NCBI GenBank assembly: GCA_964596645.1
Contig: CAZQVB010000021.1
Span: 1 to 64,000, forward strand
Reading direction: 5' to 3'
DNA: 64,000 bases
DNA from: CAVQEK01 sp964596645
Lineage (GTDB): Bacteria > Bacteroidota > Bacteroidia > Cytophagales > Cyclobacteriaceae
A program made the translations under genes and the position numbers. Shown here piece by piece: positions 23,301-32,146 of this stretch. Within the stretch, counting starts at the first letter, position 1; every line of letters begins with the position of its first letter. Under the pieces are notes generated by a model. That model did no database searches, was not told where the DNA came from, and saw only the letters and a list, made by a program, of their open reading frames with translations.

Positions 23301-25939
23301 GGGCGGCCCTGCGCATCGACGGTGGCTATGTGCACTGTATGCTCCTGGTTGGTGAGCAGCATACCACGCTTATCGCCATTGGGTACCTGCACACCGGCAA
23401 AAGAGCTGTATGGCAAGTAGGGAATGTCAAACTGGTCTATGCTAAAGTCGCCGCCTTCTTCATACACGCGACCTTTGAAGATGGCCCGCAGCGCACCGGG
23501 TGCGTCTTCGGCTTTGGGCAGCGCCACGTTTATCTCAGTAAAGCCTTCGGCGTTCAGTCTGCCTTCAAATATCACCTCCGGCTCGGCCTCAAAGCGCCTT
23601 GAGGGGTCGTCGAAAGTGTAGGCAGGAAAGGCATCAAAGGTTGTTTTTTTCGGTGTGAGCAGCAATTCAAATTCTGCCCGAAGGTTGCGCGCCGGAGCGC
23701 CGTGCAGCCATCGTGCTTTTAGGTCGCCGGATATCTGCCGGTCGTTTATGGTGAATTGACTGGCGGCAAAATCCAGGTTGATCTTCAGCCTGTTGGGCTT
23801 TACGGCCTCTATCTTTAAGGTTTTCTGAAATATAGTACCGCCCACCTTCACCTTGGCCAGCCAGTTGCCGGTGGGTGCCTCGGTGCTGGTGAAGGGGCGA
23901 AACACGTACAAACCATGTACAGGGTTGGCATTGACTATGCGCTCTGCCAGCTGCGACTGCGGGTTGTACAGTTCCAGTATGACGGGCTGCGTAGCCGGTA
24001 TCACCTGTTGCTCATCCTGAAGAATGAAGCCGATATTGAGCGTATCGCCCGGGCGCCAAACGCCCCGGTCTCCATAGATGAAGCCTTTCAAGCCTTTCTG
24101 CACCGATTGCCCAGTCACGTTGAAGTTGCTCAGCGACAGCGACGAGCCGTCGTCTACTTTCAGATAGCCGGTCTGGTTGTCTTTTTTGGCCATAACCACA
24201 AAAGGGTTCTGCTCCAATTGCAATAGTACGCTGCCATCGCTGCCGGTACTGCCACTGCCTATTTGTTGTTGTTGAAAGTTGTAAATAGTGAGGTCTACGC
24301 CGGGCATTGGTTTAGCGGTAGCGATGTCGGTGGCAAACACCTTCAGATCGCCGAAGTCGTTGCGCTTGGCGATGAGGCCGATGTTGGAGGCAAAGAGTAT
24401 TTTTTTCACACTGCGGCGGTCGCCGTAGTAGCTTTGGCTGCAGGGATTATCACGCTGCGACCAGTCATAGTCTTCGTAGTAGTAGTATTCGTAATCCCAG
24501 TAATCATCCTCCTGGTCCTGGTTGTCCCAATTGTCTTCTTCCAATGTCTCCATATCGTCCGGCTCGGTGGGGTCGGATGCGCAGAAGAAAACGGATTGTG
24601 ATTTGCGAAAGCCGATCTGTACCTGATAAATAGCCCCAGGCTCTGCTTTCATTATTTCGCCCAGGTCTATGGCAAAGCGATTGCGCTTTTGAAGATCCGT
24701 AACACCCGATCCTTCCAGTGGTATGGTCTTTTTCACCACGGGCCGTCCTACCCGCCTCAATTCACGACTTCCGCCCAATTCGTTTACCTGCAGGTATTGC
24801 AGCATATTTTCTTCAAAAACTTGCACCACCGTTACGTCTACGGCAGTGAGGCCGATGGCGTAAAACGGCAACACCAGCGCCTGCCCGCCGGCAATGATGC
24901 TGCCCTCGGCATCGTCCAGACTCACGGCCGGCTTCGACTGCACCAGCGTGAGCTTCGTACTGTAATCTTCTTTCAGCTTGAACCCGGCAGCATTTTTTAT
25001 CTCTTTATATATGTGCAGCTCCACAGATTCTTGCACATCCTGCGATGGGTATATTTTGAGCTCGTTCAGCTCCGTGACCATGCGCGGTGCACCGGTCATG
25101 CCTTTAATCGTGACAAAACCAAGTAGGTTTTGCCTGTCGAGCAGGGGGTCGGAAAACAACACGGAAATATAGCTGTCGGCACCCCGCACGATCTGGGTGT
25201 TCAACACCTTAAAATCGCTCAGCGAAGGTATCTCCACCTGCTCTTTCACGTCGCGCTCTACATCGATGGGTTCGCCACGCACCTGCACCACTACGGCGCT
25301 GGCCTTCTCACGGCGCACTACATCTTCTATCGCAAACCTATGCCTGTTCGTGCCGGCACCATGAAACCAGGTGACGCTCAGCGACGAACCTTCCTGACTG
25401 GCGCTGAGCATCTTTTCTACTTTTTCATTATCCGTTTCGTCGGCAGTGATTAACTGGCCGGTCACCTTTACCTGGTTGAGGCTGGTGGCGTCGTAGAGTT
25501 CCATCCCTTTCAGGTCGAGCTCAAAATCTTGCGCCAGGGTAGTGAACACAAATCTAAATTCTTCCTTATCGTCGGGCACCTCCAGCAACTCCGCAAGGTG
25601 AAAGCGGGCTTTGTATGTTGTGGACTGTTCCAGTGGCTTATCTGGGCGAAAGACCGCCGTGCGGCTGTCTTCCCAGAAGGCGGTGCCGGCGATGCCTGGC
25701 TCAAAGCGAAAGATTTTATGATCTATCTCAGCACCGGAGGATGCCTGCTCTACATCGCGCGCCAGCCGTAAGCGGATGTCGGATCGTGTAGAGATGAGCC
25801 CGGCAGTATGCGACGTGACAAGATCCACGAACATACCGCGCGCACTGCTGAAGTCGTCGACAGTGGCTTTTTCATCTTTTGTACAGGCCAACAGCAATAG
25901 CGGCAACAGCACCGCAAGAAGCAATTTTGAGGGATTCAT
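20396..25939 (-). CDS. Bacterial alpha-2-macroglobulin family lipoprotein (YfhM-like)
   Basis: 1847 residues. A signal peptide ends LLLLACTK, a lipobox with lipidated Cys. Macroglobulin beta domains follow; residues about 465-510 contain an acidic, Tyr-rich insert (DYWDYEYYYYEDYDW) that precedes RSVKKILFASNIGLI. The bait and CUB regions lead to the thioester site PHGCIEQTTS with Cys1397 and Gln1400, so this is the type with a reactive thioester able to bind attacking proteases covalently. The C-terminal third has the alpha-alpha toroid helices around that site and the final macroglobulin domain. It is co-directional with and upstream of pbpC, matching the classical ECAM/PBP1C pair. Periplasmic defence against proteases is established for relatives and inferred here. 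Confidence 0.93.
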   Translation of the reverse strand: MNPSKLLLAVLLPLLLLACTKDEKATVDDFSSARGMFVDLVTSHTAGLISTRSDIRLRLARDVEQASSGAEIDHKIFRFEPGIAGTAFWEDSRTAVFRPDKPLEQSTTYKARFHLAELLEVPDDKEEFRFVFTTLAQDFELDLKGMELYDATSLNQVKVTGQLITADETDNEKVEKMLSASQEGSSLSVTWFHGAGTNRHRFAIEDVVRREKASAVVVQVRGEPIDVERDVKEQVEIPSLSDFKVLNTQIVRGADSYISVLFSDPLLDRQNLLGFVTIKGMTGAPRMVTELNELKIYPSQDVQESVELHIYKEIKNAAGFKLKEDYSTKLTLVQSKPAVSLDDAEGSIIAGGQALVLPFYAIGLTAVDVTVVQVFEENMLQYLQVNELGGSRELRRVGRPVVKKTIPLEGSGVTDLQKRNRFAIDLGEIMKAEPGAIYQVQIGFRKSQSVFFCASDPTEPDDMETLEEDNWDNQDQEDDYWDYEYYYYEDYDWSQRDNPCSQSYYGDRRSVKKILFASNIGLIAKRNDFGDLKVFATDIATAKPMPGVDLTIYNFQQQQIGSGSTGSDGSVLLQLEQNPFVVMAKKDNQTGYLKVDDGSSLSLSNFNVTGQSVQKGLKGFIYGDRGVWRPGDTLNIGFILQDEQQVIPATQPVILELYNPQSQLAERIVNANPVHGLYVFRPFTSTEAPTGNWLAKVKVGGTIFQKTLKIEAVKPNRLKINLDFAASQFTINDRQISGDLKARWLHGAPARNLRAEFELLLTPKKTTFDAFPAYTFDDPSRRFEAEPEVIFEGRLNAEGFTEINVALPKAEDAPGALRAIFKGRVYEEGGDFSIDQFDIPYLPYSSFAGVQVPNGDKRGMLLTNQEHTVHIATVDAQGRPVSRSEVNVELYKLDWRWWWDNSWEDISNYVGREYRKPIKSAVVSTSNGKGTWKMRVDKPNWGRYFLRVTDPVSGHSSGQIVFIDWPGYAGKGGELAGATMLDITVEKEAYTVGEKVRLSVPGSAGGRVLLSLETGSRMLQHTWIDTEAGNTAIEFEATSDMTPNVFAHVMLIQPHAQSANDLPLRLYGVQSIEVNDPYTRLEPEISMPAELGPDRDFNIKITEKNGRPMTYTIAVVDEGLLDLTRFKTPEPWDAFYQREALGVKTWDLFDKVLGAQTGALQRLLSIGGDDEIKMLEEQPANRFKPVVIFKGPFHLKAGKSATHQLHMPQYVGSVRTMVVAEHESAYGHAEATAAVKQPLMILATLPRVAGPGEDILMPVNIFIDNNKLNSISLKAEATGKLKLAGQASQQVAMQGERDKIVFFNIKAEEAIGVGKTSITATGGGITAKYDVEMNVRASNPNITAVQDKLLAAGEEWTQPYKPLGLLGTNSGAIEVSSLPPLNLEQRLDYLVTYPHGCIEQTTSAAFGQLFIANLTKLDQAHTTEIEQNINAAIDKMKSFQLPSGAFSYWPTDINPHLWSTTYAGHFLIEARGKGYFVPDNMMNSWLSFQQAEANRWVYDAKRHNDLDQAYRLYALAKAGQPALGAMNRMKAMAGQRPIAQWRLALAYAVAGHDKEAKAMVNALTTEVQDYRERGGTFGSTQRDQAMILEVLVHLNMQEQAFLLLQKIARHLGDERNWMSTHTTAYTLLAVAKYAAEFPVDGAAEATVQINSKDVDMNVGKYLSQWYLRDADKAHQVVVRNNGKSPIYVRIIRTGVPLTGDEQADEQNLNLTITYKNGKGEVLDVAKLEQGTNLMAEVTVHNPGLMGDYEQMAITQIMPSGWEIINTRLDETSGFYQKDVPEYQDIRDDRVMTYFDLKAGDKKTFRIMLNASYMGRFYLPAVQAQAMYDNTISANTAGRWVEVVKAAE

Positions 25940-26239
25940 GACAGGACGAGATAAGTTTAAAAAAGTGTAGCTATGCGGGGCCTAATATAGGTGAAGGCGC
26001 AGAATTTGAGCAGGCAGTTTTTGACAATTCATTACTTTGCTCTATTTGCCAGGACGTTTAGCATATGGCTTGTGGCGGTTTCTAAGTACTTTATCGCCAT
26101 CGAAACAAAAAGCTGGCTGAGAAGGGAAAACTTCGCTGGCAGCCGTCCACCCGCCATTGGTTTCATAAGTTTAAAGCCAATTTAAATTTCTCCAACTTAT
26201 TCGATGGTACTTTAACTGCCAAACAACAAAACCCTTGTG
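25940..26239. other. Intergenic region upstream of the alpha-2-macroglobulin gene
   Basis: About 300 bp with no recognised gene, RNA or promoter. One frame on the plus strand near 26100-26270 gives a basic, protein-like stretch (LRWQPSTRHWFHKFKANLN) but has no start codon and no family I can name. Confidence 0.5.
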
Positions 26240-26361
26240 AATTGATCAATAGTTCAATTGATCAACTGAACTATTAATCTACTGATCCATTGACCTACTG
26301 ACCTACCAATCTACTCACCCACCGACCTACTGACCTACCAAACTAATGATCTATTGAACTA
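26240..26361. repeat. 8-bp periodic array
   Basis: About fifteen consecutive degenerate octamers, for example CTACTGAT CCATTGAC, CTACTGAC CTACCAAT, CTACTCAC CCACCGAC. The left part is a drifted form (AATTGATC AATAGTTC AATTGATC AACTGAAC). The period is close to eight throughout, with one 7-base unit. It ends at the stop codon of the DUF1015 gene. Confidence 0.85.
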
Positions 26362-27600
26362 AAACTTATGCACCACCAGCCCGCTTCTCAACTTGGGTTC
26401 AAACCAGGTGGTTTTGGGCGGCATGATTTGCCCGGTGTCGGCTATGGCCATCAGTTGCTGCATACTCACCGGATAGAGCGCAAAGGCCACCTTCATTTCT
26501 CCATTGTCTACCCTGCGCTGCAGCTCTTCCAGTCCGCGAATGCCGCCCACGAAATCGATACGCTTATCGGTACGCAGATCTTTGATGCCCAGTAAAGGCT
26601 CCAGAATTTGTTCGCTGAGCACGGTCACATCAAGGCTTTTGATCGGGTCGTTGTCGTCGTAGGTATGCGCTTTGGCCTGGAGGCGGTACCATTTTTTGTT
26701 CAGGTACATGCTCATGGTGTGTATGGCCTCTGGCTTTATCACATCGTCGCTTTCTGCGGTGATCTCAAAGCCCCCCAACAGCTTTTTCAAAAATTCTTCC
26801 TGAGAGAGGCCGTTGAGATCTTTCACTACGCGGTTGTAGTCAATGATCTGGAGTTCGTCGTCGGGGAAATGTACCGCCAGAAAGTAGTTGTATTCCTCAT
26901 CGCCAGTGTGGTCTTCGTTTTGTTCGGCTTTCTCGCGCCCTACGTATGCACCGGCAGCTGTGCGGTGGTGGCCATCGGCCACATAAGTAGCGGGTATTTG
27001 CGAAAACTCTTTAATTATTTCTTCTATCAACCCGCCATCGTCTACCACCCACAACTCGTGGCGTATACCATCGTTGGCTACGAAGTCATATATCCCCGGT
27101 TTCTGGGTGAAATTATTGACAATGGTCTTGAGTGTGGGTCGCGAGGGATAGGCGAAGAATACCGGCTCGGCATGTATACTGCTGGTGCGCACGTGCTGCT
27201 TTCTGTCTTCTTCCTTGTCTGGCCGTGTCAGTTCGTGCTTTTTAATGACCCCGCTGAAATAATCCTCAATGGCTGCACAAGCCACAATGCCGGTCTGCGA
27301 GCGACCATGCATGGTGAGGCGATATAGATAGAGGCACTCCTTGGTGTCTTGCAAAAAGGTGCCGTTGGAGATAAGTTCTTCAAAGTTTTTGGCGCCTTTC
27401 TCATACACCTCATCGGCATAGGGATCCTGATCGTCGGCGAAGTCTATCTCTGGTTTCACCACATGGAGAAAGGACAAGGGGTTGCCCTCCGCTTCTTTGC
27501 GTGCCTCTTCGGTGTTGATCACGTCGTAGGGCCTGCTGGCTACTGCTGCCGCCTTTTCCGCCACCGGCCTTAGTCCTCTGAATGCTCTTATGGTTGCCAT
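26359..27600 (-). CDS. DUF1015 family protein
   Basis: 413 residues, full family length. The start IRAFRGLRPVAEKAAAVASRPYDVI and the later blocks YLYRLTMHGRSQTGIVACAAIEDY, KKHELTRPDKEEDR, YVADGHHRTAAG and HFPDDELQIIDYNRVV are diagnostic. Bacteroidota keep this gene directly after serA, which suggests a part in serine metabolism; a kinase-like activity on serine has been proposed for relatives but nothing in the sequence decides it. The conserved DGHHR and HELTRP motifs look catalytic. It is the last gene of the serC-serA cluster. Confidence 0.9.
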   Translation of the reverse strand: MATIRAFRGLRPVAEKAAAVASRPYDVINTEEARKEAEGNPLSFLHVVKPEIDFADDQDPYADEVYEKGAKNFEELISNGTFLQDTKECLYLYRLTMHGRSQTGIVACAAIEDYFSGVIKKHELTRPDKEEDRKQHVRTSSIHAEPVFFAYPSRPTLKTIVNNFTQKPGIYDFVANDGIRHELWVVDDGGLIEEIIKEFSQIPATYVADGHHRTAAGAYVGREKAEQNEDHTGDEEYNYFLAVHFPDDELQIIDYNRVVKDLNGLSQEEFLKKLLGGFEITAESDDVIKPEAIHTMSMYLNKKWYRLQAKAHTYDDNDPIKSLDVTVLSEQILEPLLGIKDLRTDKRIDFVGGIRGLEELQRRVDNGEMKVAFALYPVSMQQLMAIADTGQIMPPKTTWFEPKLRSGLVVHKF

Positions 27601-27648
27601 TGATGTGTAGGAATTTTTATTGAAGAAAATGGAATAATTCTGTTGGAG

Positions 27649-28818
27649 CTATGCGCGCAGCACCCGCACCATGATGATACCATCTATCTTGCGAATAGCG
27701 GCTACATGTGCTTCGGTGATATCGTCGTCTACATCGATGATGTTGTATGCCAGATCGCCCCGGTGCTTGTTGAGCAGGTCGGCGATGTTGATGTTTTCAT
27801 CGGCCAATACCGAAGTGATGTGGCCCACCATCTTTGGGATGTTCCTGTTGGCTATGATGAGGCGATGACCACCATTGCGCGGCATGGCAGCAGAAGGAAA
27901 GTTTACAGAATTGTGAATATTGCCGTTTTCCAGATAATCACGCACCTGGTCTACCGCCATCATGGCACAGTTGGCCTCCGACTCCGGTGTAGACGCCCCT
28001 AAGTGCGGTACAGCGATCACCTGATCATTGCCCAGCATGTCGTCATCGGGAAAGTCTGTGACGTACGCACCCACTTTGCCGCTGCCCAGTGCCTGGAATA
28101 AGTCGCTCTTGTGGACCAACCCGCCGCGGGCAAAGTTCATGATCCGCACGCCGTTTTTCATAATGCCAAACTTACTGCCATTCAGAAAGCCATTGGTGCT
28201 TTCCAGCAGCGGCACGTGCAGACTGATATAGTCCGATTCGCTGAGCAGGTGGTCGAGGCTGATGGCGCGCTGTACCTCGCGAGACAAGCCCCAGGCCGAG
28301 TCGATGGAGATGTACGGGTCGAAACCGATCACGCGCATACCCAGGGCGTAGGCCGCATTGGCTACCTGCATGCCTATGGCACCCAGGCCAATCACCCCCA
28401 GTGTTTTACCATATATCTCAGGCCCTGTAAAATTGGATTTTCCCTTTTCTATCAGTGCAGGTACTTCATCGCCTTTGCCTGCCAGGGTTTTTGCCCATTG
28501 TATACCTTCTACCATTTGCCTGGACGACATGATGAGCCCGGCGATCACCAGCTCTTTTACCGCATTGGCATTGGCACCCGGTGTGTTGAATACCACAATG
28601 CCTTTTTCTGTGCACGCATCCAACGGTATGTTATTGACCCCCGCCCCCGCCCTGCCGATGGCTTTCACACTCGATGTTAGAGCCATGTCGTGCATCTTGG
28701 CACTGCGTACCAGTATGGCGTCGGGTGTGGTAAATTCAGAGGCCACTTCATAGCGATCGAGGGGCAAACGACTGAGCCCCTCCGATGCTATTTTATTCAA
28801 GGTTTGTATTTTGTACAT
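27649..28818 (-). CDS. serA: D-3-phosphoglycerate dehydrogenase
   Basis: 389 residues: a substrate-binding domain, an NAD-binding domain with GVIGLGAIGMQVA, the catalytic set ARGGLV and the HLGAST motif with the catalytic His, and a C-terminal ACT domain (about residues 315-389, HRLIIANRNIPKMVGHITSVL) that usually binds serine for feedback control. It lacks the longer intervening domain of the 530-residue type. It oxidises 3-phosphoglycerate to phosphohydroxypyruvate, the first step of serine synthesis. It lies 9 bp downstream of serC and upstream of the DUF1015 gene. Confidence 0.96.
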   Translation of the reverse strand: MYKIQTLNKIASEGLSRLPLDRYEVASEFTTPDAILVRSAKMHDMALTSSVKAIGRAGAGVNNIPLDACTEKGIVVFNTPGANANAVKELVIAGLIMSSRQMVEGIQWAKTLAGKGDEVPALIEKGKSNFTGPEIYGKTLGVIGLGAIGMQVANAAYALGMRVIGFDPYISIDSAWGLSREVQRAISLDHLLSESDYISLHVPLLESTNGFLNGSKFGIMKNGVRIMNFARGGLVHKSDLFQALGSGKVGAYVTDFPDDDMLGNDQVIAVPHLGASTPESEANCAMMAVDQVRDYLENGNIHNSVNFPSAAMPRNGGHRLIIANRNIPKMVGHITSVLADENINIADLLNKHRGDLAYNIIDVDDDITEAHVAAIRKIDGIIMVRVLRA

Positions 28819-28827
28819 GAGGCTGGC

Positions 28828-29910
28828 TTAACGATTCTCCATTTCAAACTCCTTCATAAAATCGACCAGCGCCTGTACGCCTTCTACCGGCATGGCATTG
28901 TATATACTGGCGCGCATACCGCCCACGGTTCTATGCCCTTTCAGCGTTTTCAGTCCGCGCTTGGAAGTGGCAGCTATGAACTTCTTGTCGAGCGCCTCAT
29001 CGCCGGTGACGAAGGGCACATTCATAAGAGAGCGTGCTTCGGGCACCACCGTGGAGCTGAACATTTTGGAGTTGTCGAGATAGTCGTAAAGAATGGCCGC
29101 TTTGTGCCGGTTTATTTTTTCCATTTCGGCTACGCCGCCTTTTTCAAGAAGCCACTCAAATACCAGCCCTGCTATATATATGGCGTAGCACGGCGGAGTG
29201 TTGAGCATGGAATCGGCTTCTGCATGGTTTTTATAATTAAAGAGTGCCGGGGTGATGTCCATGGCGTGGCCCATCAAATCGCTGCGCACGATGACCACGG
29301 TGAGACCGGCCGGGCCTATGTTTTTTTGTGCGCCGGCATAGATCAACCCAAAATCACGCACGTCATATTCCTGGCTCAAAATGTTTGACGACATATCAGC
29401 CACAATGGGCACATTGCCGGTGTCGGGCAACTCCGGCATCAAAGTACCATATATAGTATTGTTGGTGGTGATGTGCACGTAGTCGGCGTCCCGATCAAAC
29501 ATATCTGCCCGCAGCTCGGGGATGTAGCTGAAGGTTTTATCTTCTGATGATGCCACCACGCGCACGTTTCCGTATCGTTTGGCTTCAGCGATCGCCTTTT
29601 TTGACCACAATCCGGTGTTGACATAGTCTGCTTTGCGCTTTTCACTGTACAGGTTCATGGGTACCATCGAAAACTGGGCACTTGCACCGCCTTGCAGAAA
29701 GAGCACCGTGTAGTCGTCCGGGATGTTCATCAGCTTGCGGAGATTGGCCATGGCCGAATCGAAAATGCTTTGATATTCAGCAGAACGATGGCTCATTTCC
29801 ATGACCGACAAACCGGCCCCCTGATAGTCGACCAGTTCCTTCTGGGCCCTTTCCAGTACTTCCAACGGTATGCCGGCCGGACCGGCAGAGAAATTATATA
29901 CTCTAGACAT
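28828..29910 (-). CDS. serC: Phosphoserine aminotransferase
   Basis: 360 residues. The opening VYNFSAGPAGIPLEVLERAQKEL is diagnostic; the PLP Lys lies in YAGAQKNIGPAG, and FLQGGASAQFSMVPMNL and HRTVGGMRASIYNAM bind phosphate and substrate. It transaminates phosphohydroxypyruvate with glutamate (and serves the pyridoxal pathway in some bacteria). First gene of the serC-serA-DUF1015 operon; 290 bp of non-coding sequence lie upstream. Confidence 0.97.
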   Translation of the reverse strand: MSRVYNFSAGPAGIPLEVLERAQKELVDYQGAGLSVMEMSHRSAEYQSIFDSAMANLRKLMNIPDDYTVLFLQGGASAQFSMVPMNLYSEKRKADYVNTGLWSKKAIAEAKRYGNVRVVASSEDKTFSYIPELRADMFDRDADYVHITTNNTIYGTLMPELPDTGNVPIVADMSSNILSQEYDVRDFGLIYAGAQKNIGPAGLTVVIVRSDLMGHAMDITPALFNYKNHAEADSMLNTPPCYAIYIAGLVFEWLLEKGGVAEMEKINRHKAAILYDYLDNSKMFSSTVVPEARSLMNVPFVTGDEALDKKFIAATSKRGLKTLKGHRTVGGMRASIYNAMPVEGVQALVDFMKEFEMENR

Positions 29911-30200
29911 GTATGTGAAATTTAGATGAACTCATATAAAAAAAAGGCAAGCATGCATTAACCTGTGCTCCGTTTATCATGCATATCGCGACCGGTTGAG
30001 AACAGAAAAACCACATAAACAGTCCAGAGGAAATTCTGCTGAAGGTAATGGATGCTGCATTTTATTTGGGCTGTTTGTATTGATGACGGTGGATTATCTG
30101 GCGCCGTGCTTTGCGCGACGAAATTGAACCAATTTCATCAAAGATTCAAGAACCGCATTACTTTTTGGAAAGCTCTCCGAAGGAAAATACCCAACGAAGA
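29911..30200. other. Intergenic region before serC
   Basis: 290 bp with no gene, RNA or clear TAnnTTTG box found. A short purine-rich block follows the serC start. Confidence 0.5.
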
Positions 30201-30941
30201 CTACCAGCCCAACACCAACGCAGCCAGTCCAGATGCCGTGCCGGCGGTAGCGATGGATATAAAGTTGACCCAATGGTTGTTCAGTGCGCCTTTGCGCTGC
30301 AGTGTGGCGCCCAGTATGGAATCGAAAACGTTGCCGGCAAAACCACCGGCGAGGATCAGCACGAAAGCAATCGCAGAGGGATAAAAGAATGCAAAAACGA
30401 TGGCGATGAGAGTGCTTCCCAACACGCCATAGGCAAATCCCTCCCGGCTCACAGTGCCATCGCGACCCCGCAGGTCGGGATTTTGGCTGATGATATTAAA
30501 AAAGCGCCGTCCGTATACATTGCCTAATTCGGAGGAGAAAGTATCTGAACAGGCCACCGCAAAACCCGTGGCCGCAGCCACCAAGAAGAATATTTTGGGC
30601 TCCGGATAAAAAAGCAGCCCGATATGGCAAATCACCGGGAAGCCGCCATTGGCCAATGCATGGTCAATACCGCGCCGGCCACCATCTTCTTGTGCAATGT
30701 CGGCCATCTGTTTCTGATCAATGCCCAGACGCGACACATAGGAGCCGGCAAAGAAAAAGGTGAAAAGCAGCGCCAGACCCAACCACCCAGACCCCGCATA
30801 CAGCAAGGCTGCAAACACTACTCCCGTAATGCCTCCTGCCAGGTCGATCTTTTTAGTAAAATAACTGTACAGCATAGCCAGCAGCACCAGCCCTGCGGCT
30901 ATGACTGCAGATAACCAACCCTCGGAAAGTGTAGACGCCAT
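30201..30941 (-). CDS. DUF92 family integral membrane protein
   Basis: 246 residues with about six membrane segments. The block ACSDTFSSELGNVYGRR is the family signature, and LRGRDGTVSREGFAYGVLGSTLIA and ILAGGFAGNVFDSILGATLQRKG complete it. Relatives include phytyl-phosphate kinase of plants (VTE6) and cyanobacterial polyprenyl-phosphate kinases, so a CTP- or ATP-dependent prenyl phosphate kinase is possible here; this is an inference from the family. It stands alone and is divergent from the SRPBCC gene. Confidence 0.88.
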   Translation of the reverse strand: MASTLSEGWLSAVIAAGLVLLAMLYSYFTKKIDLAGGITGVVFAALLYAGSGWLGLALLFTFFFAGSYVSRLGIDQKQMADIAQEDGGRRGIDHALANGGFPVICHIGLLFYPEPKIFFLVAAATGFAVACSDTFSSELGNVYGRRFFNIISQNPDLRGRDGTVSREGFAYGVLGSTLIAIVFAFFYPSAIAFVLILAGGFAGNVFDSILGATLQRKGALNNHWVNFISIATAGTASGLAALVLGW

Positions 30942-31087
30942 AGATGTACAAACAAGCTAAAAATACCGCGCGCTGGCCAGAAATGCAGCGCTTTAAAGTT
31001 ACAACCTTTCATGGTATTTGATACCGGCAAAGTACGTTGTAAATACCACCGATTGGCCATAGCTTGCGGCTATTGATTTCTGCTACC

Positions 31088-32059
31088 ATGGCAAAAATGA
31101 AAACATATTTTCTTTACCTCGGCGCCATACTCATTGTGGCTTTGCTGGTGTACACCCAGCTGCCCGACAAGGTACATATACAACACTCGGTGCGCATAGT
31201 GGCGGATCAGGAGCGTGTGTATGAGTACATCAGCGACACGAGTAGCTGGCCTCTATGGCTCCTGGAAGCCGGCAATTATTTTCCCCATCAATCCAGTGAT
31301 TACCAGCTTCGTATTTTGGAAGCTGAGCCATATTCATTTGTAAAAATGGCGCTGGATACAGACAGTAACGACTTTCCGGGCAGCTTTTTCTTTTTGCTGA
31401 GCTATGCTGGCGGGGCTACCACACTCACCTGGGCCTACGACCGGCGGCAATCTGTATTGGAAAAACTCAGGGGGATATGGGAGGCGTCGCCCCGCCCCGA
31501 GCAGATGATGCCCGTACTGGCCATGTTGAAAACCAGAATTGAAAATATGCCTGCCGAGAAAGAATTGATCGTGATGGAGCAGGTAGAAGAAATTCATTAC
31601 CTGGCGCTGGAGGCAGATCTGGAAGGTGAAGAGGTGGCCATGTTCAATGCCAAAATGGTGCAAATGCTTGGGGCACTTCTGCAGGCAGCGCACGATCTTA
31701 ATGTGGAAGTAGGCGGGCAGCCCATTTGCGTTTTTCAGCACTATGCCGACGACGACATGAGCTTCGATGCCGGCATCCCCATCTCTGCAGGACTATCTAC
31801 GCCGGCCAATTCGGCATACCTGTGCAAAACCCTACCGGAAGGCCCCGTGGTAAAGGCCATGCACACAGCGGCTGACGGCCCGCTCTCATTCACACACCAA
31901 CGCATTCGCGCTTACCTCAATGAGCACGAGCTGCAGGCTACCGGCCTCATCTGGGAGGAATACCTCACCGACCCCTCCCTGGCTGTAGACAGCACCGACC
32001 ATACAGCCAATGTGTACTACGCAGTGGTAGATAAAAATTCAGAAGGCCCACTGCTGTAG
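31088..32059 (+). CDS. Membrane-anchored SRPBCC / GyrI-like ligand-binding protein
   Basis: 323 residues from the ATG at 31088; a longer frame adds eight codons. A short N-terminal membrane helix (YFLYLGAILIVALLVYTQ) anchors it. Residues about 30-145 resemble a Bet v1-type SRPBCC domain (HSVRIVADQERVYEYISD, then DTSSWPLWL) and residues about 165-320 the GyrI/effector-binding fold (EQVEEIHYLALEADLEGEEV...VFQHYADDDMSFDAGIPI). These domains bind hydrophobic or aromatic ligands and usually regulate transcription or shuttle substrates; the membrane anchor is what differs here. No partner gene is visible. Confidence 0.7.
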   Translation: MAKMKTYFLYLGAILIVALLVYTQLPDKVHIQHSVRIVADQERVYEYISDTSSWPLWLLEAGNYFPHQSSDYQLRILEAEPYSFVKMALDTDSNDFPGSFFFLLSYAGGATTLTWAYDRRQSVLEKLRGIWEASPRPEQMMPVLAMLKTRIENMPAEKELIVMEQVEEIHYLALEADLEGEEVAMFNAKMVQMLGALLQAAHDLNVEVGGQPICVFQHYADDDMSFDAGIPISAGLSTPANSAYLCKTLPEGPVVKAMHTAADGPLSFTHQRIRAYLNEHELQATGLIWEEYLTDPSLAVDSTDHTANVYYAVVDKNSEGPLL

Positions 32060-32146
32060 TCTTCGTTTTATACAATAGTTTTTTCTGCAGCGGAGGCAGG
32101 TTATATTTACGGCTCATAGTAGCCGCCACCTGCCAACGTTTTTCTT

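Noticed and set aside
26240..26361. CRISPR array
   Set aside because: The units are 8 bp with no spacers and no cas genes nearby.
30052..30527. Rightward frames between serC and DUF92
   Set aside because: They overlap the end of DUF92 in antisense and lack protein-like composition.
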